Assembly (NCBI GenBank): GCA_040414495.1
Contig: JBEDUI010000260.1
Span: forward strand, 1 to 16,596
Direction of reading: 5' to 3'
Source: DATAVB01 sp040414495
GTDB lineage: Bacteria > Actinomycetota > Actinomycetes > Mycobacteriales > QHCD01
DNA length: 16,596 nucleotides
The translations under genes were made by a program, and so were the position numbers. The notes beneath the pieces were generated by a model. That model searched no databases. It saw nothing but the letters and a program-made list of their open reading frames with translations, and was not told where the DNA came from. Within the stretch, counting starts at the first letter, position 1. Each line of letters opens with the position of its first letter. This document shows, in pieces, positions 6,911-13,293 of this stretch.

Positions 6911-6940
6911 ACGGTACGGACCCAGCCATACGCAGGTCAA
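6911..6940 (-). promoter_or_regulatory. Probable promoter of rpmH-rnpA-yidD-yidC-jag
   Basis: On the minus strand a -35 TTGACC (6935-6940) and a -10 TACCGT (6911-6916, TAnnnT type) are separated by 18 bp. This fits the principal actinobacterial sigma factor. It predicts a leader of about 135 nt before rpmH. The call rests on sequence match and position only. Confidence 0.5.
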
Positions 6941-6969
6941 ACCGGGTGTGCCACACGGACCCGTTTCGG

Positions 6970-6999
6970 TTGTGGAGGGCCCTACCGCGCTGTTAGCGT
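6970..6999 (+). promoter_or_regulatory. Candidate dnaA promoter
   Basis: TTGTGG (6970-6975) and TAGCGT (6994-6999) have an 18-bp spacer. The -10 is of the TAnnnT kind and the -35 is only partly matched. Transcription would start about 245 bp before dnaA and cross the two DnaA boxes at 7163-7183. Other weaker candidates exist nearer the gene. Confidence 0.35.
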
Positions 7000-7162
7000 C
7001 CCACGGAATCGGACCCGATCGCTGCTGGGGCGCTCGGCGGGTCTCGTGGCGGAGATGGGGCCGCGATTGATCTTGCCGCGAGCCTTGGTACGACGCCGCA
7101 GCTCTCGCACTTCAGCACGCCTGCTCTGCTGTCACGCCCACTGCGGTGCGGCATACACAGGC

Positions 7163-7183
7163 TGTGGATACTCGTGTGGACAG
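7163..7183 (-). promoter_or_regulatory. Two DnaA boxes in the dnaA leader
   Basis: TGTGGATAC (7163-7171) and TGTGGACAG (7175-7183) are each one base from the reverse form of the DnaA box (TGTGGATAA or TGTGGACAA). Their starts are 12 bp apart on the same strand. They lie about 70-90 bp upstream of the dnaA start, consistent with autoregulation by DnaA. Confidence 0.65.
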
Positions 7184-7251
7184 CAGCGTCGGCGCGGCGG
7201 TTGCCGACAGCGAGTTCAACGGGGATCAGCGTGGCAACGGAGGAATCCCGC

Positions 7252-8796
7252 GTGGCGGACAGAGAGTGGTCCGACTCGCAGGCCGCAAGGCCAGTGGACC
7301 TGGACGCCGTCTGGGCAACGGCGATAAGCGGGCTGCGTGAAGAGACGGTAAGCGGTCAGCATCTGGCTTGGCTGCGCATGACCAGGCCGCTGGGCCTGGT
7401 CGAGGACACCGTGCTGCTTGCGGCACCGACCAACTTCGCCAAGGACGTCCTGGAGACGCGGCTGCGGCCGCTGATCACCGGCGCCCTGGCCGCGGCGCTC
7501 AACCGGGACATCCGGGTCGCCGTGACAGTCGAGCCGCAGCCGGAGACCCAGCGACCGGCCCAGCCACCGGACGATCAGCGTCCGGCGCCGAACCGTACCG
7601 AGACCGGGGCCGATACCGACCATCCCGTCGATAACGGTCCGCAGGACGGCGCCGGTCCGGGTCAGCAGCTGTCCCTGGACGCGCCGCACCGCGACGTCGG
7701 CCGAGGCACGGGACTCGATTCGGCCGTACCGCGGCCGGTACCGATCACCCGGGGCGCCGAGACGGCCCGGCTCAACCCGAAATACCAATTCGACACGTTC
7801 GTCATCGGCTCGTCGAACCGCTTCGCGCACGCCGCCGCCGTCGCCGTCGCGGAGGCGCCGGCCAAGGCGTACAACCCGTTGTTCATTTACGGCGAATCGG
7901 GACTGGGTAAAACCCACCTGTTGCACGCGATCGGCCACTATGCCCGCAATCTGTTCGCCGGTTCGCGGGTGCGGTACGTGAGCTCGGAGGAGTTCACCAA
8001 CGATTTCATCAACTCGTTGCGCGACGACAAGATGCAGGCATTCCAACGCCGATACCGCGACAACGACATCCTCCTCATTGACGACATTCAATTCCTGGAA
8101 CGCGCGGAGCGGACACAGGAGGAGTTCTTTCACACCTTCAACACGCTGCACAACGCCAACAAACAGATCGTGATCTCCTCCGACCGACCGCCGAAACAGC
8201 TTGTGACGCTGGAAGATCGGCTGCGGACCCGGTTCGAATGGGGCCTGATCACCGACGTGCAGCCGCCCGATCTGGAAACCAGAATCGCGATTCTGCGGAA
8301 AAAGGCGGCACAGGAGCGACTCAACGCGCCGCCGGACGTACTCGAATTCATCGCGAGCAAGATTCAAAGCAACATTCGCGAGCTCGAGGGTGCGCTGATT
8401 CGGGTTACCGCCTTTGCCAGCCTCAACCGGACCGGCGTCGACCTGGCGCTGGCCGAAATCGTGCTCAAAGATCTCATTCCCGAATCCGAGCAGTCGGCTA
8501 TCAGCGCCGCGACGATCATGGCCGCGACAGCGGAGTATTTCTCCGTGACCGTGGAGGAACTGTGTGGATCCTCGCGTAGCCGCGTTCTCGTTACGGCAAG
8601 GCAGATCGCGATGTACCTGTGCCGCGAACTCACCGATTTGTCGCTGCCGAAAATCGGCCAGACATTCGGCGGCCGCGACCACACAACCGTGATGCACGCC
8701 GAACGCAAAATCCGATCGCTTATGGCCGAGCGGCGTTCGATTTTCAATCAGGTCACCGAACTGACCAACCGGATCAAGGTCAAGGGTCGGCAGTGA
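7252..8796 (+). CDS. dnaA: Chromosomal replication initiator DnaA
   Basis: DnaA binds oriC boxes, melts the origin and recruits the replicative helicase. The 514-aa protein has an N-terminal helicase-contact domain I (about 1-90) and a long Pro/Gln/Asp-rich linker (about 95-165). The AAA+ domain has Walker A GESGLGKT (214-221) and Walker B ILLIDDIQF (273-281). The C-terminal DNA-binding domain IV has the signature RQIAMYLCREL (450-460) and SLPKIGQTFGGRDHTTVMHA (464-483). I chose the GTG at 7252 because GGAGG lies eight bases upstream (7239-7243) and MADREW suits the family. A GTG at 7231 with GGGG upstream would add seven residues. It faces away from rpmH and is followed by oriC. Confidence 0.97.
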   Translation: MADREWSDSQAARPVDLDAVWATAISGLREETVSGQHLAWLRMTRPLGLVEDTVLLAAPTNFAKDVLETRLRPLITGALAAALNRDIRVAVTVEPQPETQRPAQPPDDQRPAPNRTETGADTDHPVDNGPQDGAGPGQQLSLDAPHRDVGRGTGLDSAVPRPVPITRGAETARLNPKYQFDTFVIGSSNRFAHAAAVAVAEAPAKAYNPLFIYGESGLGKTHLLHAIGHYARNLFAGSRVRYVSSEEFTNDFINSLRDDKMQAFQRRYRDNDILLIDDIQFLERAERTQEEFFHTFNTLHNANKQIVISSDRPPKQLVTLEDRLRTRFEWGLITDVQPPDLETRIAILRKKAAQERLNAPPDVLEFIASKIQSNIRELEGALIRVTAFASLNRTGVDLALAEIVLKDLIPESEQSAISAATIMAATAEYFSVTVEELCGSSRSRVLVTARQIAMYLCRELTDLSLPKIGQTFGGRDHTTVMHAERKIRSLMAERRSIFNQVTELTNRIKVKGRQ

Positions 8797-8833
8797 ACGC
8801 CTCGTCAGTCCCTGCACAACTACGTGCACAGCC

Positions 8834-8842
8834 TGGGGACAA
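8834..8842 (-). promoter_or_regulatory. DnaA box, one mismatch
   Basis: TGGGGACAA on the plus strand reads TTGTCCCCA on the minus strand, one base from TTGTCCACA. A weaker copy (TGTGGATTC, 8846-8854) follows at 12-bp spacing on the same strand. Confidence 0.6.
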
Positions 8843-8892
8843 CTCTGTGGATTCCAGTGGACGGTCGGGGCCGGCCGACGAACAGCGGTCGT

Positions 8893-8901
8893 TTATCCAC
8901 C
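8893..8901 (+). promoter_or_regulatory. DnaA box, one mismatch
   Basis: TTATCCACC, one base from the TTATCCACA consensus. Confidence 0.65.
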
Positions 8902-8936
8902 GGCACACTGTGTTCATCCGCAGTGGCGCCCACCGA

Positions 8937-8945
8937 TTCTCCACA
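8937..8945 (+). promoter_or_regulatory. DnaA box, one mismatch
   Basis: TTCTCCACA, one base from TTGTCCACA or TTATCCACA. Confidence 0.6.
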
Positions 8946-8979
8946 TCCTCGAATACGCTTCGACCTGCAGGAACCCGCG

Positions 8980-8997
8980 TTATCCCCAACATCCACA
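8980..8997 (+). promoter_or_regulatory. Two abutting DnaA boxes
   Basis: TTATCCCCA (8980-8988, one mismatch) is directly followed by ACATCCACA (8989-8997, two mismatches) in the same orientation. Close head-to-tail boxes suit cooperative DnaA binding. Confidence 0.55.
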
Positions 8998-9142
8998 GCA
9001 CCTATGAAGACGATGAGCTATCTCTACAAATGACCTCCCACCCACAATCAAGGTCAGCCCGGCCTGGGGATAGCCTCCCGATTCCGTTGTCATTTACCGA
9101 GCAGCTACGAGCTTTGCGCGCACCCATCGGAGGCCACCGGCG

Positions 9143-10273
9143 ATGAAGTTTCAGATCGAACGCGACGTTCTCGCCGATGCCGTCGCCTGGACGGCTAAGG
9201 CACTTCCGCAGCGGCCGCCGGTGCCCGTGCTCGGCGGTGTGCTGCTCACCCTCGATGGGAACCAGCTTTCGGTTTCCGGGTTCGACTACGAGGTGTCCAC
9301 TCAGGTCGATCTCGAGGTGAACGCGACCACCGCCGGACGCACTCTGGTCAGCGGCCGGCTATTGGCCGACATCACCCGCGCTCTGCCGTCACACCCGGTC
9401 GACATCGCGGTCGAGGGTCCACGGGTCAACATCACCTGTGGCAACGCCAAGTTCTCGTTGCCGACCATGCCGGTCGAGGACTACCCGACGCTGCCGCAGA
9501 TGCCGACCGCCGTCGGGACGGTGGCCAGCGACGTGTTCGCCGCCGCCGTCAGCCAGGTCGCGGTCGCAGCCGGTCGCGATGACACGTTGCCGATGCTGAC
9601 CGGTGTGCGGTTGGAGATCGAGGGCGAGCGGCTGACCCTGGCCGCCACCGACCGGTACCGCTTGGCCGTACGAGAGCTGGGGTGGAAGCCGGAGAAGCCG
9701 AGCCTTTCGCACGCGGTCCTGGTTCCGGCCCGCACGCTGCTGGACGCCGCCCGTACGTTGACCTCTGGTCCGGAGCTCACCCTTGCGCTCTCTTCGGCCG
9801 AGGCCGGCGAGGGCATGATGGGTTTCGGCGGCACCGGCCGGCGTACCACGACCCGGCTGCTGGACGCCGAATTCCCCAAGTACCAGTCGTTGTGGCCCGC
9901 CAGCTACTCCGGCCGCAGCGAGATTCCGACCGGTGCGTTTATCGACGCGGTGAAGCGCGTCGCTCTGGTCGCCGACCGGGGCACGCCGGTACGGCTTGAG
10001 TTCGACGAGGGTGTGGTCACGCTCTCGGCCGGCGGCGATGACGAAGGCCGGGCCGAGGAGCAGATCCCGGTGTCGTTCGAGGGCGAGCCGATCACGATCG
10101 CGTTCAACCCGACGTTCCTGCTGGATGGGCTCGGCGCGCTGGATTCGGACGTGGCCCGGGTCTCGTTCACCGAGCCGAGCAAGCCAGCGGTGCTCTCCGG
10201 CAAGACGGCCGACGATCCTGACGGTGAGGTCGACTACCGCTACCTGATCATGCCCGTTCGCCTCCCCGGCTAA
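9143..10273 (+). CDS. dnaN: DNA polymerase III beta sliding clamp
   Basis: DnaN forms the dimeric ring that tethers the replicative polymerase to DNA. The 376-aa product has full family length with the three-fold clamp layout. It begins MKFQIERDVLADAVAW. The middle region reads LTGVRLEIEGERLTLAATDRYRLA (152-175), split here by domain position. It ends YRYLIMPVRLPG, the conserved C-terminus forming part of the partner-binding pocket. The ATG at 9143 has GGAGG (9129-9133) nine bases upstream. It follows oriC and precedes gnd by 79 bp. Confidence 0.97.
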   Translation: MKFQIERDVLADAVAWTAKALPQRPPVPVLGGVLLTLDGNQLSVSGFDYEVSTQVDLEVNATTAGRTLVSGRLLADITRALPSHPVDIAVEGPRVNITCGNAKFSLPTMPVEDYPTLPQMPTAVGTVASDVFAAAVSQVAVAAGRDDTLPMLTGVRLEIEGERLTLAATDRYRLAVRELGWKPEKPSLSHAVLVPARTLLDAARTLTSGPELTLALSSAEAGEGMMGFGGTGRRTTTRLLDAEFPKYQSLWPASYSGRSEIPTGAFIDAVKRVALVADRGTPVRLEFDEGVVTLSAGGDDEGRAEEQIPVSFEGEPITIAFNPTFLLDGLGALDSDVARVSFTEPSKPAVLSGKTADDPDGEVDYRYLIMPVRLPG

Positions 10274-10352
10274 GTGTGGTAACCAACGCGGAGCAGACTG
10301 GGGCTGGCTGAAGCCAGTAGTTCTAGTTGCGCACCACAACGGGAGGCACGGC

Positions 10353-11267
10353 GTGCAGATCGGACTTATCGGACTGGGCAAGATGGGTGCCAACATGGCC
10401 GAGCGCATGCGACGCGCCGGTCATGAGGTGGTCGGGTACGACCAGTCGGAGAAGGCGCCCCGGGATGTGGCAACCCTCGAAGAGCTCGTCGGCCGGCTGC
10501 AGGCGCCCAAGGTCGTCTGGATCATGGTGCCCGCCGGCGCGCCGACCCAGGCCACGATCGAGAAGCTCGGATCCCTGCTGTCCTCGGGCGACATGGTCAT
10601 CGACGGTGGCAACAGCAAGTACACCGAGGACCAGAAGCACGCCGCGTACCTGCACGACAAGGGCATCCGGTACCTGGACTGCGGTGTCTCCGGCGGTGTG
10701 TGGGGTCTGGAGAACGGATACGGATTGATGGTCGGCGGCGATCATGCCGACGTTGCCGCCGTGATGCCGATCTTCGACGCGCTACGTCCGGAGGGTCCGC
10801 GGGACGAGGGCTTCGCGCACGCCGGTCGCGTCGGGGCCGGGCACTTCGCGAAGATGGTCCACAACGGCATCGAATACGGCCTGATGCAGGCCTACGCCGA
10901 GGGGTATGAGCTGCTGACCGCGGTCGACGAGGTCACCGACGTACCGGCCGTGCTCAAGGCCTGGACCCGCGGCACCGTGGTCCGGTCCTGGCTGCTCGAC
11001 CTGCTGGTCAAGGCGCTGGAAGAGGACCCGAAGCTGGCCAGCATCACCGGCTGGGTCGAGGACTCCGGCGAGGGTCGGTGGACCGTCGACGAGGCGATCA
11101 ACCACGCCGTCCCGTTGCCGGTCATCTCCGCGGCGCTGTTCGCCCGGTTCGCTTCGCGGCAGGAGGATTCGCCCACCACGAAGGCGGTTGCGGCGCTGCG
11201 CAATCAGTTCGGCGGCCACGCCGTGCACATGGCCGGTCCGACCTCCGGCTCCGGTCGGGTGAGTTAG
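10353..11267 (+). CDS. gnd: 6-Phosphogluconate dehydrogenase, decarboxylating (short GndA type)
   Basis: The enzyme oxidises 6-phosphogluconate to ribulose 5-phosphate and CO2 in the pentose phosphate pathway. The 304-aa product is the short form, not the 470-aa E. coli type. It shows the dinucleotide fold GLIGLGKMG (4-12), VIDGGNS (82-88), CGVSGGVWGLENGYGLMVGG (110-129), and the catalytic region HFAKMVHNGIEYGLMQAYAEG (164-184), with Lys167 as probable catalytic base. After strand beta-2 the sequence is GYDQSEK (28-34). The acidic Asp30 there hints at NAD rather than NADP use (inference). The GTG at 10353 has GGAGG six bases upstream. It sits between dnaN and recF, a placement seen in several actinobacterial groups. 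Confidence 0.93.
   Translation: MQIGLIGLGKMGANMAERMRRAGHEVVGYDQSEKAPRDVATLEELVGRLQAPKVVWIMVPAGAPTQATIEKLGSLLSSGDMVIDGGNSKYTEDQKHAAYLHDKGIRYLDCGVSGGVWGLENGYGLMVGGDHADVAAVMPIFDALRPEGPRDEGFAHAGRVGAGHFAKMVHNGIEYGLMQAYAEGYELLTAVDEVTDVPAVLKAWTRGTVVRSWLLDLLVKALEEDPKLASITGWVEDSGEGRWTVDEAINHAVPLPVISAALFARFASRQEDSPTTKAVAALRNQFGGHAVHMAGPTSGSGRVS
11257..11263 (+). promoter_or_regulatory. Ribosome binding site that decides the recF start
   Basis: GGGTGAG, overlapping the last codons of gnd, matches the GGTGA part of the full Shine-Dalgarno sequence. It lies six bases before the CTG at 11270, supporting that codon as the recF start. Confidence 0.5.
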
Positions 11268-11269
11268 CG

Positions 11270-12385
11270 CTGCACGTACGGCATCTCTCGCTCACCGACT
11301 ATCGCAGCTACCGCAGCGCCGATATTGCCCTCGAACCCGGTCCGACGGTTTTCGTCGGGCCGAACGGGCAGGGCAAGACGAATCTGGTCGAGGCGATCGA
11401 GTACGTCGCCTCGCTGAGCAGTCACCGGGTCTCCAGCGACGCACCGTTGGTCCGCTCCGGCGCCGAGCGGGCGGTGATCCGGACCGCGGTCGTGCACGAC
11501 GGCCGCGAGCTTCTGGTCGAGTTGGAGATCACGCCGGGCAAAGCCAATCGGGCCCGGGTCAACCGCAGCCCGGTGTCGCGGGTACGGGAGGTGCTGGGAA
11601 TTCTGCGGGCGGTGCTGTTCGCGCCTGAGGACCTGGCCATCGTGCGCGGCGATCCGTCTGAGCGGCGGCGATTCCTGGACGATTTGTTGGTGGCGCATTC
11701 GCCGCGGTTCGCCGCTGTCCGGTCTGATTACGACCGCACGTTGCGGCAGCGCAATGCGTTGCTCAAAAGTTCCGGCGGCGGTCGACGCAAGGTCGATCTG
11801 TCCACATTGGACGTGTGGGACGGACACCTGGCCGAGCACGGGGCGACGTTGCTGCAGGGTCGGCTGAATCTGGTGACTGGTCTCGCGCCGCACGTGGCCA
11901 CCGCGTATGACGACGTGTCCTCCGGTGGCGGGCCGGCGACGATCAGCTACGCCACCAGCCTGGAGGGCGTCGAGCCGGGTGCGTCCCGGGACGATCTGCG
12001 TAGTGCGCTGCTGTCCGGCCTCACCGCATCCCGCCCGAAGGAACTGGAGCGCGGCATCACGCTGGTCGGCCCGCATCGGGACGACCTGAGCCTGGTACTC
12101 GGCACGTTGCCGGCTCGCGGATATGCCAGCCACGGCGAATCCTGGTCGTACGCTTTGGCTTTGAAGCTCGCCTCGTACGAACTGCTGCGCACCCTCGGCG
12201 GCGAGCCGGTACTGCTGCTGGATGACGTCTTCGCCGAACTCGACTCATCCCGGCGGGACCGGCTGGCGACGATCGCGGCCGGCGCGACCCAGACTTTGGT
12301 GACCGCCGCCGTTGCCGAGGACGTACCGCGGGCGCTGCAGGGAGCGCGATTCGACGTCGCGAATGGGGAGGTACACCGTGCCTGA
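11270..12385 (+). CDS. recF: DNA replication and repair protein RecF, apparent CTG start
   Basis: RecF is an SMC-like ATPase that binds gapped DNA and helps RecO and RecR load RecA. From 11270 the product is 371 aa, the normal length. It has Walker A GPNGQGKTN (30-38), the ABC-type signature region SHGESWSYALALKLA (287-301), and Walker B LLLDDVFAELD (315-325). No ATG, GTG or TTG occurs in frame between a GTG at 11078 and the Walker A codons. CTG-CAC-GTA-CGG-CAT aligns with the usual M-x-V-R-H start of relatives. The GTG at 11078 would add 64 residues from inside gnd, with no family match. The gene begins 2 bp after the gnd stop and overlaps dciA by eight bases. Confidence 0.92.
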   Translation: MHVRHLSLTDYRSYRSADIALEPGPTVFVGPNGQGKTNLVEAIEYVASLSSHRVSSDAPLVRSGAERAVIRTAVVHDGRELLVELEITPGKANRARVNRSPVSRVREVLGILRAVLFAPEDLAIVRGDPSERRRFLDDLLVAHSPRFAAVRSDYDRTLRQRNALLKSSGGGRRKVDLSTLDVWDGHLAEHGATLLQGRLNLVTGLAPHVATAYDDVSSGGGPATISYATSLEGVEPGASRDDLRSALLSGLTASRPKELERGITLVGPHRDDLSLVLGTLPARGYASHGESWSYALALKLASYELLRTLGGEPVLLLDDVFAELDSSRRDRLATIAAGATQTLVTAAVAEDVPRALQGARFDVANGEVHRA

Positions 12386-12881
12386 CGAGTCGGAGCTGCC
12401 CGCCGCCGCGCTGGACGCTGCCCGGACCGCAGCCCGTAAGAACGGACGCTCGCGGCGCATCGCGGGCCGCAAAGTGGTCGACCCGGGCGCCGCGCGCGGC
12501 GGGTACTCCGGTGCCGGCGCGGATCAGCGTGACCCGCAGAAGCTCGGTTCCCTGGTCCGCCGGCTGGTCAGCGACCGCGGCTGGGAGGCGACCGCCGCCT
12601 CCGCCGGCGTGGTCGGCCGGTGGGAAGAGATCGTCGGCAAGGAAATCGCCGACCACGCCCGCCCGGCCAGCCTGATCAACGGCGAGCTGGTCCTGATCGC
12701 CGAGTCGACGGCGTGGGCCACCCAGCTGCGGCTGCTCGCTCCCCGGATCCAGGCCCGCCTCGCGACCGAGGCGGGCGCGGGCGTGGTGACCAAGATCCGG
12801 GTCCAGGGGCCGACCGCACCGAGCTGGCGTAAGGGACCGCGCCGGGTCGCTGGTCGGGGTCCACGGGACACGTACGGCTGA
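12378..12881 (+). CDS. dciA: DciA-type replicative helicase loader or operator (DUF721)
   Basis: DUF721 proteins (DciA; Rv0004 in Mycobacterium tuberculosis) interact with the replicative helicase DnaB and act as the ancestral bacterial helicase-handling factor. The 167-aa product has a basic, Arg/Ala/Gly-rich N-terminal part (1-55). The DUF721 domain covers about 56-145, with GRWEEIVGKEIADHARP (80-96) and LVLIAESTAWATQLRLLAPRI (104-124, key residues W113 and L117). A basic tail follows. The GTG at 12378 has a near-perfect GGGGAGG six bases upstream. It overlaps the recF end by eight bases, so the two are probably co-translated. Position between recF and gyrB is the standard actinobacterial one. 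Confidence 0.9.
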   Translation: MPDESELPAAALDAARTAARKNGRSRRIAGRKVVDPGAARGGYSGAGADQRDPQKLGSLVRRLVSDRGWEATAASAGVVGRWEEIVGKEIADHARPASLINGELVLIAESTAWATQLRLLAPRIQARLATEAGAGVVTKIRVQGPTAPSWRKGPRRVAGRGPRDTYG

Positions 12882-13293
12882 GGCCGACAAAACGGTGCAG
12901 ACCGCTGGAGGATCCCGTAGCGGGCCGGGTTGTGCGACAATTCCCGCGGGCGTTTTCCCTTGTCGTACGGGCGTTTCGGCCCAACCGCTGGTTCGTTACA
13001 AGGATGTAGACCCGTTGGTCGCAGCCAGTTGACGGCGTCGCGACGCTGAGTCGCCCCCCAACGCGTACGGTAGCCAGTCTCCGGTAGGGGACCATGTCAG
13101 CGGGCGATTAATCCGCCACGCGCAGACTCAGCGGGGAGCAATGCGCGACTGTGTTGCGATTGCCCTATAGACTGGTAGGCGACCACCGCGTGTGTGGCCC
13201 TCAGCGTGCGATTACGGCTTCGGCCGATCGTGCCGTGCGGCCACTCGACGCGCCCCGACTGGCCCCGCCACGGTGGCGGGAGAGAGAAGCCCC
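12882..13293. promoter_or_regulatory. Spacer between dciA and gyrB, likely gyrBA control region
   Basis: No protein or RNA gene is recognisable in these 412 bp. The stretch contains imperfect inverted repeat arms at 12932-12940 and 12960-12968 that enclose CCCGCGGG. It also has a perfect 12-bp palindrome GCGTCGCGACGC (13035-13046) and a -10-like TATAGACT (13166-13173) without a clear -35. GGGAGAG (13278-13284) serves gyrB. The gyrB-gyrA promoter probably lies here, but I cannot place it firmly. Confidence 0.4.

Larger units (their letters stand above)
8797..9142. other. oriC: Probable oriC in the dnaA-dnaN spacer
   Basis: This 346-bp non-coding spacer lies where actinobacterial origins are found and holds a cluster of DnaA-box-like 9-mers. 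Four are one base from consensus: 8834-8842 (minus strand), 8893-8901, 8937-8945 and 8980-8988 (plus). Weaker ones with two mismatches lie at 8846-8854 (minus), 8989-8997 (plus) and 9065-9073 (minus). No perfect 9-mer is present. A comparatively AT-rich stretch at about 9003-9033 could be the unwinding element. The spacer also contains the dnaN ribosome binding site. Confidence 0.8.

Noticed and set aside
6769..6912. Upstream extension of the rpmH frame to 6912
   Set aside because: L34 always starts at the KRTYQPN region, the GTG at 6768 has a good ribosome binding site, and the candidate promoter -10 overlaps the extension start.
7216..8829. 537-residue minus-strand open frame across dnaA
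   Set aside because: Antisense shadow of dnaA; composition is Arg/Val/Gly rich without domains.
10304..10317. CTGGC-TGAA-GCCAG hairpin between dnaN and gnd
   Set aside because: Only a five-base stem and no proper U-tract, so too weak to call a terminator.
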